From Perilla frutescens (lineage: Eukaryota; Streptophyta; Magnoliopsida; Lamiales; Lamiaceae), in contig BRKX01000002.1 of NCBI GenBank assembly GCA_026008535.1, positions 2,236,001-2,300,000 of the forward strand: a stretch of 64,000 bases of DNA, read 5' to 3'. Positions within the stretch are counted from its first letter, which is position 1, and the number at the start of each line of letters is the position of its first letter. The notes beneath the pieces were generated by a model. That model searched no databases. It was not told where the DNA came from and saw only the letters and a list, made by a program, of their open reading frames with translations. Of the stretch, positions 34,870 through 47,545 are shown piece after piece. The position numbers were made by a program, and so were the translations under genes.

Positions 34870-36622
34870 TTGAGTGTTGATGGTATTTCACTCCACCACT
34901 GCCTTATGCTCCTCTACATCGAACAAGAATTGTATTTGTTCATCTTCAAAATGGAGAGTGAGAATTCCCATGTCTAGATCGATGTTGGCCCGTCTGGTGC
35001 GTAAAAATGGTCATCCCAAAATGATAGGGATGCTTTTATCTTCCTCCATGTCCAGCACCACAAAATCCACTCAGAAAATAAAATCACGCACTTCCAAAAT
35101 TCCCTCGGGATACACCACCAATCAATCAGCCATCTGTAAACACATGGTCGTGGGCATGAGTTGCCCACTGTTTAATTTTTTAAAAAATGAGAACAACATC
35201 AAATTAATACTCACCCCCAAATCACACAGTGCCCCGCCACCTATCTTGTCTCTAATAGTGATGAGAAGTGTAAAACTCCCCGGATCCTTCATCTTGGCCG
35301 GAAGCTTCCTTTGGATGATAGAGCTATAGTTTTCAGGGAGGTGCATAGTCTCGAACTCCTCTATATTTTTCTTCTTGGTCACAATATCCTTAAGGAACTT
35401 TGCATACTTGGGCATGTGCTGCAGTGCCTCCACCAAAGGGATGTTGATTTGCACCTTCTTGAATATCTTGAGCAATCAAGAGAACTATGCATCAACCTTC
35501 TATTTCTGAGTCCTCTGTGGGAATGAGATAGTCACTGTGGGAAGAATTGTAGGACCCATCTGAGAACTCTTGATGGTGAAATTCGACTTGTCAGAAGCTG
35601 TATTGGAAAGAACAATTGCAGCGGCAACAATAGGCGCAAGAACTTCAGTATGCATATGGATTGCATTGCATTGCTCTTTGGGATTCACTGTGGTGTTGCT
35701 GGGGAATTGTCCCGGTTGGTGCTGATTCTCTAAAACTGTAGCCAGCTGACCTAGTTGCTTCTCGAACATCTTCATTTGCACACTCATGGCACCCACAGTA
35801 TTCTCTAACTTCTCCATTTGAGCTTGCGACTCCCCCATGAATTTATCGTTCTTTCCCATGAACGCCATTAATAGATCATCCATCTTTGGCATTTTCTCCT
35901 CGTTGATCACTCCATTTGTTACAGAGAAGCCAGGAGTAGGCTGTAGTGCATTATTGGGATTCTCATATGAGAGGTTGGATCGGTTACCTTGGTAGAATTG
36001 ATTTCTGCCTCGGTAATTGTGTTCTCATAACTACCTCTCTGATTTATGTAGTTAACATTTTCCACTTCTTGATTCATGGGGAGATTTGCATTCTACTTAG
36101 ACATGGCTTCAAATCTACTATTGATAGTAGCACTTAGAGTAGATAGCTAGGCTGCAAGCTTGGAAATCGGATCATTGTCATCAACTGCTGCAGCTCTTTT
36201 CAAAATCTTCACTTGTCGATCGCCAGACCACTAATAGTTGTTAGTTGCCATGTCTTCTATGATCGTCATAGCTTGATTGTGGCCCTTATTCAACAAAGAA
36301 CCACCAGTAGAGACATCCAGAAGCCTCTTCAATTCCATGTCGCACCCGTTATAGAAGATGCAGACTTGATGATCTATCCCAAATCCATGGTTGGGGCACT
36401 TCCTCAGCATATCCCGAAATTGTTCACAAGCCTCATATAATGTCTCATCCTTGTATTGACAAAATTGTGTAATTTCACCCTTCAGCTTGAGAATCAAGCC
36501 AGGTAGAAAGAATTTGTGTAGGAACTTGTGCGCAAGATTTTTCCAACTGTCTACAGACCCAGTGGCCAGAGATTGGTACCATTGCTTAGCCGTATCCCGT
36601 AAAGAGAATGAAAATATGCGTA

Positions 36623-39600
36623 TGATAAGTCCATTTATTTTGTGATTTTATGGGCATTTTATTCATTATAAATATCCTTTTTCGTGTGTTTTGAGTCAAA
36701 AAGAACCAGGATGAGGTCAGGGGGCATTGCGGAGGTCAAGTCTGGTGAAAGGGGCATTTTATGCCCGGTTATTGAAGCAAAATCCAAGCTTAAGATTCAA
36801 CCAGAGGCACAGAGGACTTCTTTCAGCACTCATCCTACATTTGGGTGGCGGAATGGGCATATCAGAGATGGATGAGGTTGACTGTAAGATGTCGTGCCCA
36901 CGTTGCTCGTGCAGACTTGACAATAATGGGGCTGGGCTAGGTCGAATGCAAGAAACCCGGGATCAGTTGAAGAGAGAGAGACGAGAAGGATAGATACATC
37001 ATCCGAAGAAGAGTTGGAGGAGGACTGGTGATAAGTGGTATTTTGGCATAATATTTGAGGTTTAAATGAAGTGAATTGAAGAGTTTTGCATGTGTTTTAA
37101 TCCAAATTACGCTCTTAACCTTCCTACTTGAGAGTTTTGTTTCTTATTTGAGTTTTGTAGAAAATTGTGGATGAATAAATAAATTTTTGAGTGATTCAAT
37201 GTCATGGGAAGATAGAGGATCGAATTGGGATCACGGTGCAAGTTGAATCACCTCAATCGGACAAGAAACAAGAGAGAACGAAGCAAAACCGTGAAAGGTA
37301 TCGGAGCAGGGCTATAGGCGACCCGAGCCAGCCCAGCACCGCGACCGCCGCTCCGTGTCCGCGGTTGATTTTCCACCACCTACAATGCGACCTGAGCCGG
37401 CATCCTCCGCGCTGGTCGCGCCATCCTGGCACGATGTGAGCTGAAGAGGTGCGATCGGCCCCGTGTCGCGCCCCTGTGTCACGTTTTCAGATTTTTCATC
37501 TTTTTCCCCCCATTTTTTATTTTCTTTTAATTCTTTTATTCCTCCACTATATAAACTCACCCCAATACAAAATTAGGTCATTCCATTCCACCCTTAGCCA
37601 CTTTTAGAGAGAGAAATACTTGGAGAAGAAGAGAGAAGAAAGGGAATTGAAGATTGGGCAAGAAGAACAAAGTTGAAGCAAGATTTGAAGGCCAAAACAT
37701 CCATCCGGGTTCTTTTATTCTTTAATTTTGTTAAAATTATGTTCCTTTTTATAGAGATTTTAGTTACCCATGTGATTATGAGAAGCTAAATCTTTGATAC
37801 TCTTGGGTGTTGGTTTTATTTGGATTATGAAATATAAATGATATTTATTTTGAATGTTTAATGGTTCTTGATTATGCTTTGAATTCTTGTTATGCATGGG
37901 TGTTATGTATTGTTGATTGGTGAGAACTAATTGATAATTAATTAGTATGATTATGTATGTTGATTCAAAATTCGAGAGATGAGCTTCAACATAGGATCCT
38001 AGAATTCAAAGAGCAATTATCAATAAAATCGAGAGGTTTGAGATAGTTGTTGAGGCATAGATCCTTGGTGCTCTTGGTAAGCACACTTAGGTATTAGTTA
38101 GAGACAATAGTCCTATGCATGTGCCCCATATTCTATATGCTTTGAGAGGAGATATATAATAAATTTGTGATCGCCTTGGTAATCATGAATTGGAAATTAA
38201 GCATCCATTATAATTAGATTTTGTGTTAATTAATCTAATAAAACCAACACCGAGAGTGTTCATTTCCTTAATTGCCCAATTTATTTGTTAATTGCAATTA
38301 TTTACTTTGCTTTATTATTTAGTTAGTTTTAAATCAAACAATTATCCATTTCGTCGTTTAGATAACAAATAGGAGCCGATGTCATAGTACGTGCTTATTT
38401 AAACTTTCTTTTTCCCTGTGGATTCGACCTCGTTTCACCATGTACTACATTTACTTGTTCACTTGCAAGTTGATTCGAGTTTTAAAACTAAAATTTCACA
38501 CATCAATTGGACTCTGGGAGGCGTTGCAAAGAAGAGATAAACCCAATCCCTAAAAAACAGGGATTTGGTTAACTTGTGCTTATCCAGTCAGATCAGCGAG
38601 GGCACACCAGCTCCGGAAATCTAGTGAAGACCCCAGCTTGTTGGGGAGTCTCTGATTCAGAAATGTAACTATTTAATCTCTATCTTAATTCTGGAAACAG
38701 GAGTCTTTAGCAGTCAGAAACATTGATACATTTTACTTTCGTGCATTTTTATTTTCATACGCTGCTTTGCAGCAAGAAACAACTCCAATAGGCCTTAAGC
38801 CTTTGGAGTTAGGATTATATTTCAATCTCAATGTTTATGTTGAGTGTTATTGAGTATTAATTTCAGTAAGTTTCTTTTATAATTATGTCCTTCATTTCTG
38901 CAAATTTAATTATGTCTAGCATGCTTGGCTAGACTTTTCATTCTGGTGTTTGCACAACGAAAATGGTTTGAATATAAATCTGGACTCGTGAGGCTAAAAT
39001 GGGCATAGTAATGCATGATAGGTTTCTGTTGATTCTTGTGCCCTTTTCCACGTGAGTGTGTGTCTGAAATGCCCAATGTGGCTGATCACTCATTAGGTAA
39101 AGAGGGCACACCACTATTAATTAAATTGGCGAATCGTGACTGTGTGTTGGTTCATATAGTAATAAGAAAATCAATAGGTTGTTGTGGGCACACGAGGAAT
39201 CGGTAAACACAACAGATCTGGGTTCGTCTAGGGCACACTGCTGTTTGTTCACTTATATCTCTTTAGGGAACGGGGGGTGGGTGACTGATTAGGGATTTAA
39301 TTGACGAGGAATTGCTTTTAAGTCTATACTGAAAGGATGAATAAGGAGACGCAGAGAGGAATCCGGTCTCCATAACTAGATGATTTATCATGTATGAAAA
39401 TTAGTGTGCCCATGATCGAGTGGATATATATTTAAACCAAATTCAAGTGCAAATGCCAGAACCTTTATTATTTGATATTGTCTTTTAATTTTCTTTTGCA
39501 GATTTAATTTCCAGTAGTGACAACAAACCAAAACCCCCCCTTTATGATTGGTTACTTGAAGATGGAATCACAACAGCTCTCTATGGGATCGACCCGTACT

Positions 39601-39672
39601 CATTAGCCGGCTACACTCGCTGTGGGCACAGGAGCTATAAATTCATTTTGAGCGCGAAACGATCGGGTGTCA
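36623..39672. mobile_element. solo LTR (about 1.57 kb without its nested insert) inside the Athila gag
   Basis: It begins TGATAAGTCC and ends GGGTGTCA, with a perfect 5-bp duplication gcgta at 36618..36622 and 39673..39677. A second solo LTR (37029..38505) interrupts it. No primer-binding site, domain or second LTR was found. The family is not assigned. Confidence 0.8.
37029..38505 (+). mobile_element. solo LTR nested in a solo LTR, Athila-related
   Basis: 1477 bp, TGATAAGTGG...CACACATCA. The flanks actgg (37024..37028) and attgg (38506..38510) match at 4 of 5 bases. A TATA-like 'actatataaactc' lies near 37546, and the 3' end carries 'ctgtggattcgacctcg', a phrase shared in similar form with the Athila-like LTR at 40258..41746. 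It is of similar length to that LTR. Confidence 0.75.
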
Positions 39673-40257
39673 GCGTAAGCAAATGGTGTCATCGGGGACT
39701 CCATTCATCTTCACTGTACTGTAGATCTCCAGGAACTGCGTCAAATATGCATTCGGGTCTTTAGTGGCCTGTCCTCCATATTGCTTTTGCTGAACCATTG
39801 AGACCAACCCCGATTTCAACTCAAAGTTATTTGCATTGATCTGGGGCCCATGAATGCCTCCATGGTTGAGCACTGGAACAAAGGGCTCATTAATTAGAGA
39901 AGGTTCTGCAGCTCTAGCGTTCTCTTGCTCTTGCATCCTCCACTGCATCTCCTCCAACTGTCTCTGCATCTGACGCATCTGTTCAGTCGTAACACGAGCT
40001 TGTTGTTCTGTCATCTCTCTTCTTCTTATTGCGTTGTTATGCCGAGTGGTAGTTTCAATCTCAGGATTGAATTCTTCCAAGTCTCTTCCCTGAGATCGTG
40101 TACGCATACACAACCAAACCACAAGAAAAAGAAGATTATAAAATTTTAAAAGAAAATAAACTTAAAACTGTAAAATAAATGTCTAGATTAACACAAAAAA
40201 TTAAATCTAAATAATAGCAAATAAAAAATTAAATCCCCGGCAACGGCTCCAAAAACT

Positions 40258-41746
40258 TGTTCGGCATTTATTTTCACCTAAACTGCAAGTGTACAGTGAG
40301 GCTTATAGGACAGCGGTGAACAAGGTCGTATCCACAGAGATTTAATAATTAATCTGCTAGTTATCTAATTTAATCCCTCACAGTTATCTAGACTATAAAA
40401 CATGATTGATTTTAACTAAATAAAAATTGACAATAATAAATAAATTAAATTACCACAGCAGAAATCAACACAGATAAATCAAACACTGAAAAAAAAAACG
40501 CATTCTAGGATTGAATACTCATTATTTAATCCATTCTCTTAATCAATTCATTCAGTGTCTATGTTGGGATTTAAATCATGCTAGAACAATCACTCATGTA
40601 TTCTAAACCTTCTCTCGAAGAGCCTAGATTGTAGATAACACAATAAATATTAACATGTCCGTTCGATACCTACTGCGCAACTCCTAATGGTTCCAAAGAT
40701 TTATTATTCTCTAAATTAATCGAAACCCTCTTGAGTGATATTAACTAACTAATTAATTAATCAATCCAGATCTTATGTTAAAACTCATCTCTCGAATTAT
40801 GGATTATCACATCAGATTGCATCATTTAGTGATCAGGTAAATAATACAGAGAACCGCATGAATAATCAAAACATAATCAAATCATAGACACCAAATAAAA
40901 TGAATTAAAAGAACTTCATAAATAACTCATAATCCAACCCTAGAATACTAGGGTTTTAGCTATTCATGTCAAAATAAATAACTAAAACAATCCACAAAGT
41001 AAATATTGTATTTCTAAGAACAGAGAAAATAAAACCCGGAAGAATTAATTTGTCTCTAATCTTGAAAGCTCTTGAATCCTTTGATCTTGTTCTTCGTGTC
41101 TGTTTTTCTCTGCAGCAAACCTCTGGTGGCAACTTTTAGGTAGGTGGAATTGTGTGGAATTTTCATCCAAGGAAATCCTTATATACCAAGTTAAGAAAAT
41201 CCTAAAAATATGTCAAAAATCAGACAGGCCCGCTCGACTCGTGACCAGATTCACGACTAGGGCACCCGTGACTAGGGTCACAAATCCACGTGGCATGACG
41301 TGGTGCTGACGTGGCAGAAAATTCACGACCAGTGCAAAATTCGCGAGTGGGGTCGCGAATAATACAAAGGAGAACCCCCTATCGGTCGCAACCATGCAGA
41401 AAAAGTGGAAAAGGGTGATTCGCGACCCCAGGGTTGCGAGTCCGATCGCGGGTAATTTCCAGTTCCGGCAGCCTCTCACTGATTTGCTTCATTCTCACTC
41501 GTTTCTTGTTTGATTGACCCGATTCTTTTTACAACATGTTCCTAACTTGATTTCCTATCTTTCTAGGGTCTTCACAAGCTCATTTAAAGTTCACATAAAA
41601 ATGACATTAATTCCCTTCACAATGAACAAACACGTGACACTGCACAAAACATAGAAACTATGCAAAACTTATCACTTTATGCATGCAATGCCCATCAAAT
41701 ACCACTCAAATGTACCTCAAAATACATGTAAAATATGAGGTTATCA
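40258..41746 (-). repeat. 5' LTR of the Athila-like element
   Basis: 1489 bp, adjacent to the tRNA-Asp-type primer-binding site at 40251..40234. The outer 409 bp are shared with 32774..33184. Confidence 0.85.
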
Positions 41747-43680
41747 CTCTCACTATCTAGGATAGGTGGAGTAACAATGGCCCCCATTATCTATGATAAG
41801 TAGGGCCGATATACAATGGAATAGAGGCATACCCTTGGCTAAAATGACCCGACAACCATACAAGGTTAAACTGGGTGCACACGACATACCACGTAGCAAT
41901 GGTATACCATCTAGCTAACAACTTGCAGCTAGAGAGATGGCCTCATTAAAAACCTTCTAACGGGGAAAACACCGTTAGTGAGGAAAGAGTACCTTGTAGT
42001 GTCTTATATCTCGAAGGGAGAGGGGGTGGGATGTGAACTCGGCATAAAATAAGAACTATACGGGATGAGGGTGGACTTTGGTCCTATATAATCATATCAT
42101 ATAAAACACTCATAATCAAAAATGTACATAACCAAAAGTCATGCACAGCACAAGAGAGGCAAGTGAAATCTCTAACAAAGAATAAGTACTAAGGCACGGT
42201 CCTAGTATATCTAGTCTAAGCAAGAGTAAGGCATAGTGAGATGTATCAAACATACACGATGTATAGGTGGAGAGACTAACATAGATCTCACCCTAAGGGA
42301 ATAAGGTCACTAATGTCAAGTCTATGTTCCCACACAATCATATGAAAACACATACGCAAGTAAACATCATGCACAATATAGGAAAGACGGGTGAAACTCA
42401 ATACAAAGAGTAAGTATTATGGCATGGACCTAGTACGACTAGTCTAAGTAAGAGTAGGCCATGAACTAAGCATATTGTAGTCATAATACATGATGTGTAA
42501 GTGGGGCCTAACATAGATCACGTCCTAGGGGAATGAAGTAAAAAATATAAAGTATATGTTCATACACAAACATATCAAATGGAACGCACCCATACAAGAC
42601 GAGAACATGTATGATGGAATGTCGTATGAACCTCTAACATGGATCAAGCACTAAGAGTAGGTCCAAGTGCATTTAGATCAAAGTATGAGTATAAAGGCCA
42701 AAGGTGAGCATGCAAACCTATAATCTAAGTAATAGGGCATGAGCAAGTCATAGTATAGACAAGGCAAATCAAGCATGCGTCATAACTAGGTATAGGACAC
42801 TAGCATAGATCACGGCCTAAGAGGAGGGAGTCCTATCATCGAAACAATGCCACTCGTAAGCATATCATGTAGAACACACACAAAAACAAGTAACGTGCAT
42901 GGTGGGGTAGGATGAAAACTCTAGCTTAGATCAAGTAATAAGTGGTGGTCCTAGTGCTTCTAGATCAACGTAAGAGTAAGACCGAATGTAAATCAAGTCA
43001 TGAAGGAAAAACAACTCATAATGGACCATAGACGTGTAGTGAGTTCAAAGCATAATGAGGCGTGCAACACGTCCAGGAGAAAAACTCTAGCATAGATCAC
43101 GCCTTAAGGGTAGTACTAGATATATCTAGGATCATGCGTAGAGTTGGGAGAACTATAGGCAAGTAACAAGTGGTATAAGGCCATGGAGCCGTGAGTGAAC
43201 ATAGAGCATCATATGATAATGGAGGAGTAAAGACAAGGCATGCATATATCAAGGTCTAATCAACATGGCACCCAAGTCAAATAAGTACAAAACTCCCATC
43301 AAATAGGGCATACCGAAGCACACTCATGAAGAGAGCAACATCAAGATGGTATCCCTACACATATATCGCCGAGACAACACATAAGAGGGGAACCTAAGAC
43401 ATCAAATAAAGAACCTAACATGCATATTATCAAGGAAACACCTAAAAAAACATACACATAACCAAGAGGACACACGTAGCATAAAACTTGGGGTGTAGAT
43501 GGGCTCTACGCGCACAAGTTGTGGGCATCGCCGTGAGCTTAAAGCTCAAACTCACATACACACTCTCTACATGGGGTGACACTCCTAAAAACCAAGGAGC
43601 CCTGGGGTAGAGGGGATAAAAACGGACATGCAAGCCCAGTCTCAAAGACAATCTAAAATAGGAATTAGTGGCCAATGGCC
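41747..43680. repeat. degenerate tandem array, unit about 230-295 bp
   Basis: From about 42150 to 43130 two alternating phrases recur. One, of the type 'gtcctagt...ctagtctaagtaagagta', is near 42185, 42430, 42660 and 42955. The other, 'ctaacatagatcacg.cctaagggaa', is near 42277, 42515, 42805 and 43090. Copies are strongly diverged. Upstream, 'cctcattaaaaaccttctaa' (41941) followed by 'ttagtgaggaaagagtacc' resembles a phrase common in plant retroelement LTR/leader regions, so this is likely part of an unassigned retroelement. No reading frame is supported. Confidence 0.6.
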
Positions 43681-43905
43681 TTAGTTACCTGCTCCGGCGT
43701 ATAGATTGTAAAAAGCAACAAAAGCCTTACCTAGCAAAAGCTTTGTTTTTTCGATGTCATCGTCATAGCAGTGGAGAATAGAGTCATGGATCATGATAAG
43801 GTTCCGGAAGAGTTGAGGATCTGAGGATTTGGGACGCCAATCCCAAATATCACGGCTTTTGAAGAATTCTGTGTGTATCCACTTCATCCAAAGCGTTTGC
43901 GGCAT
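43681..43905 (-). pseudogene. LINE-type reverse transcriptase C-terminal fragment
   Basis: A 74-residue frame with LWMKWIHTEFFKSRDIWDWRPKSSDP matches the conserved segment just before the zf-RVT region of plant LINE ORF2 proteins (W-x-K-W-I-H ... I-W-x-W-x-P-K). No catalytic RT motifs or other LINE parts lie nearby, so it is a truncated relic. Family assignment is from memory of the motif. Confidence 0.5.
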
Positions 43906-45150
43906 TGCTTACTAAAATTATTAAAATTATAAATTTAATAGTGAAATACGAAAAAGTGAAATAGAAAATTTCAACTCAGTTGTAACGAGGGTCTCATTGA
44001 ACTAATTTTAAAAGTTCAAAAGTTCATTTGGACCAAAGTTTAAAACCAAACTCTACTTAAGCCTTAACAATATAATTTAGCACTTGAGAATAGAGATCCT
44101 CCAGTTCTAACTGATGTGTGCCAACCATGTACCAAACCTCAAAATTATTATTTTTTCTTTATTTTTAATTTATTTATGTTTAGTATAATTTACAATTTTA
44201 TTTAGGGTTTGTTCCACTCTATTAGGGTTTGTATTTTTTTAATATTTAATTTTCATTTTTTAGTTAATATAATTAATTTTTGGGGTTGATTATTCCAAAC
44301 TTAAGGTATATAATTTTTTTAAAATTTTAATTTTTAGTAATAAATATTAATTATGATTATTTAAAATATTTATTTTTACAAAAAATATTATTAACAATAT
44401 ATAATCTAATGTTGGCACACAGTTGACACACAAAGTTGGGACTAGAGGATCTCTACTCATAATTTAGAGACTTGGTTAACCCATTTTCCTTTTATTTTCT
44501 ATAGAAATTCAGTTGGTCAATTGTCGTATAAACCAACCCATAATTGAGATAAAATTCTTTAGTTCACATTCCATATCTCAATATTTTGTTTCACTATGAA
44601 ATTAAATTTTTGAAAAATATTTATTACAAAAATAAAATTTATTATCTTATAATCAATCATAATTAACATTTATTGCTATAAAAATGAAATTTTAAAAAAT
44701 TAATCCCCCAATTTCATATTAATAATATTTTAGGGTCTACATTTTGTTCCAAATTATTTGATGTTTTATAATTTTTAACACTCTTCCTTCCACTCTTACC
44801 CCTACATAATCTCCCACCGACCTACAATTTGGTACGCAGATTACAGTGAAAGAGTAAATTGAGTTATATTAGAAAAATATAACTTAATAGGTACATGATA
44901 AATTTTTCACAATTTTTAATTTCTCTTGTAAAAGCTAAAACATTGATGGAGTATATTCAAATTTTGGAATAATCAACCCCTATAAATCAATTATATAAAT
45001 AAAAAAAATAAAACATAAATATAAATACTAATTGAGTTGAATGAACCCTAAATAATAATTATAAAATTAAAGTAAACAAAAATAAATTAAAATTAAAGGG
45101 AAAAAACATAAAAATTTAATAAAAATCAAAATTGCCTATAATTAAAAAAA
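43906..45150. other. AT-rich intergenic DNA, no gene seen
   Basis: Blocks near 44150..44480 and 44580..45100 share AT-rich phrases with the repeats between the P450 genes ('aatatttattataaaa', 'taattgagttgaatgaaccct'), suggesting a dispersed AT-rich repeat family. No coding signal. Confidence 0.5.
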
Positions 45151-45405
45151 AGAGTTAATTTCACTTTTGATCCCATTAGAATAGAGTGAAAACATCTTTA
45201 GTCCCAAGAGAATTTTTCTCGACATTTTTGATCCCAAATGATATATTTCGACATTTTTGGTTCCAAAACTAACCAGATACTTATAACAGCCGTTAAATTT
45301 TGGGACTAAAACCGTCGAAACATATTAATCGGGACCAAAAATGTCAGAAATATTTAAATTTGGGACAAAAAAATTAGGATCGAGACAAAATTGTACATAT
45401 CAATT
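45151..45405. mobile_element. old MITE-like inverted repeat
   Basis: The left part 'aatttcacttttgatcccattagaat' matches the TIR of the element at 23868..24275. The right part has reversed 'gggaccaaaaatgtc' phrases. Boundaries are approximate and no target duplication was found. Confidence 0.5.
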
Positions 45406-45462
45406 TTTTTAGTTTCTTTTTCATTTTTCCTTGTTTTTTAGGGTTCATCTTACCCAATTACA

Positions 45463-45463
<1 letters not shown>

Positions 45464-45524
<61 letters not shown>
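45464..45524. repeat. (TTA)n microsatellite, insertion site of the next element
   Basis: About 20 trinucleotide copies; the tract resumes after 45905, so the MITE inserted into it. Confidence 0.9.
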
Positions 45525-45905
45525 GGGTTAATTACTATAAAATACACAAACTTTGACAAGATTTGCAAATTAGACACAAACTTTAAAATTTTGCAAATAA
45601 AACACAAACTTACATTTTTTTTTTGCAAAATAGACAAACTCAAATTTTTTGGACTAACGGAAAAATGAGAATTTACGACATATAATTCATTTTCACTTAT
45701 TAAAACCAATGCAATGCCATCTAAATCGAAAAGTGAACAACTTTTATGGCTTTGCAGTTTTCAAATTCAATTGATTTTAAAATTTTGCTTTGAGTTTGTC
45801 TACTTTGCAAAAAAATGTAAGTTTGTGTTTTAATTGCAAAATTTTAAAGTTTGTGTCTAATTTACAAATCTTGTCAAAGTTTGTTTATTTTATAGTAATT
45901 AACCC
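45525..45905. mobile_element. MULE-like MITE, 381 bp
   Basis: The ends are long inverted repeats (45525..about 45650 against about 45780..45905) starting GGGTTAATTAC and ending GTAATTAACCC, with shared 'cacaaactttgacaagatt'. The flanking 9 bases are ttattatta on both sides, but the microsatellite setting weakens this as a target duplication. There is no coding capacity. Confidence 0.75.
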
Positions 45906-46229
45906 TTATTATTATCATTTAGCATTTAATTTTCAAATAATCAATTAAAATTTTATTATTTTCTTTATTTTTAATTTTTCAAAATATACTCAATAAAATG
46001 TTTAAAATAAATATCGATGACTATTTTAGTAACGGTGACTATAATAATTTGTTTGATGATAAAATGCGTTTAATTTGAATTAAATTACTCGAGATTGATG
46101 ATAATAAGGTTAATTGTCTTAAAATATACAAATTTTGGAAAATATTTTTCCTCAATATTTTTAATTGGGTGAAATCAAAGACTACTAAATTACTAATAAG
46201 TAATAATATACGGAACCCTAAATTGCTAA

Positions 46230-46549
46230 AATCCCCAATCGTTCCTTCACCTTCGCAGAGTCTCAGAGATCGTCTCTCTCTCAATTCTCACGGCGGCGCC
46301 ACCACCGTCGCTCCCGCCGTCCCGTTCATTTTTCCATCCCTCTCGCTGAGCAGCGTTGCAGGAGCAGCCTTCCCATCTCTCTCGAGTCTCGACTTCTCCG
46401 GCCGACGAGGAACAACCTCTCTCTCTCTCTCCTTCGCTGGACGACGAGCATCAACCACAGTTGCCAGCAAAAACTCTCTCGAGTCCTGGACTATCTCTCT
46501 CTGGAGTCTCAGACTTCGGCGCTTCGCCATAGATACACGGAGTTGCAAT
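46230..46549 (+). other. probable 5' leader exon of the helicase gene
   Basis: A CT-rich, GC-richer block begins about here. A donor-like caat|GTATGTG lies at 46549/46550, and an acceptor tttttacag|GTGC at 47465/47466. Joining them removes a 916-bp T-rich intron and places about 80 bases of leader before the ATG at 47546. The open frame across this block (46169..46594) is Ser-rich low complexity and I do not call it coding. Inferred, not shown. Confidence 0.5.
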
Positions 46550-47545
46550 GTATGTGTCTCGCGAGTCCTTGACTTCAGTTTTGCGTATTTATGAATGAAT
46601 AATGCGACCCTCTTCTAAATTTTGCAACTTGGATTTTCTAATTAGGTGAATAGAATACTGAATTAATGATGGTGGATTGTGCTTTGTTGGGTAATCGTAT
46701 TGTTTTTTTTATGGATATTTCATATTTGGATGTTTGTATAATGTGTTGTTGTGGGGTTTGACAATTGATGTAGGTGCTGACACTGTTTAAGGAATTAGGA
46801 GTTGATTTTGTTTATTTATGATGTATTGATGTTATTGTTAGTTGTAGATTTGTGAATTTTGTTTATTATGATTTATGTTGATTTATCACAGCTGAATCTG
46901 TATTTAAGAAGAAAAAAAAAACACCGGACCCAAAATAGTTCGGGTACATATTTCCAGAAATTCAGTTTGTTCGGTTTTGGATTTTACTTTGATTTGCTGA
47001 TTGCAAGTATTGAACTTTTTGCTGGAATGCTTTGATTTTATCTGGGGGTGTTTGATCAAAGATTTGTTTTGGATTTCATTTCTATGATATTTGATTATTT
47101 TCCATCTGCATTGATTGAAAGAAGATAATTTGGGATTTAGTTTTGCTGACTCTCATGTGAATTTCGCTCATTGTAATTATGTGCCAACTTGGTTCGGTAG
47201 CTTACTGATTTTCAAGTTCAGTTTTATTTTCCTTTTTCTGTCTTCTCGTCGTCTGAATTGAAGGACTTATAGAGCAAACATATTTAAGCCGTGCACTATA
47301 TATTTATACCATAAGTGACTTTTTGAAGAATTTCATGGGATCTAGGAATGCCGAATATTCATTGGTTGATTGCTTGTTTTTTGCATGATGTTGATTAACT
47401 ATTCGTTATATTTATTATGGATTCAGGAATTTGAAAAAAATATAGTTAACCCGCACTTTTTACAGGTGCTTTGTGATTGAGGCATACTAGCATATCTCTG
47501 CAGAGCTAGAGTTAGACTACCACCATTTTAATATTGACCGGATCT

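Larger units (their letters stand above)
34870..40122 (-). pseudogene. Athila-like gag and protease remnant, split by a nested solo LTR
   Basis: The gag start is at 40122; residues such as FELKSGLVSMVQQKQYGG and DPNAYLTQFLEIYSTVKMNGVPDD are typical of Athila gag. The frame is cut at 39672 by a nested LTR and resumes at about 36617 (capsid region with LKGEITQFCQYKDETLYEACEQF, 36497..36231). Several stops follow. The segment 35910..35500 is a coiled-coil-like stretch (MEKLENTVGAMSVQMKMFEKQLGQL). The segment 35475..35122 ends in a protease-like region with CDLGVSINLM, where families normally show D-x-G-A. Beyond about 35120 the frame is lost. Nothing here can give a working protein. Confidence 0.85.
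32774..41746 (-). mobile_element. degenerate Athila-like Ty3/gypsy retrotransposon with nested LTRs
   Basis: On the minus strand the 5' LTR is 41746..40258 (1.49 kb, TGATAACCTC...CCGAACA). It is followed by a primer-binding site complementary to tRNA-Asp type (40251..40234, tggagccgttgccgggga), as in Athila/Tat elements. Broken gag and protease-like sequence follow (about 40122..34870, interrupted by a nested insertion), then a long non-coding 3' region with the phrase 'gttgggagacaacc' typical of Athila. The 3' LTR survives only as 411 bp (33184..32774). RT, RNase H and integrase were not found. No target duplication could be read because of the truncation. Confidence 0.85.

Noticed and set aside
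37191..37560. Possible small GC-rich gene on both strands
   Set aside because: It lies inside the nested solo LTR 37029..38505, next to its TATA region, with no domain.
41990..43150. CRISPR-like array
   Set aside because: Units are 230-295 bp and diverged, with no short identical repeats or spacers; the genome is plant nuclear DNA.
45458..45709. Frame ending in a long asparagine run
   Set aside because: Translation of a (TTA)n microsatellite on the minus strand plus MITE sequence.
46169..46594. 141-codon open frame before the helicase gene
   Set aside because: Ser-rich low complexity with no domain; better explained as a 5' leader exon with a GTATGT donor inside it.
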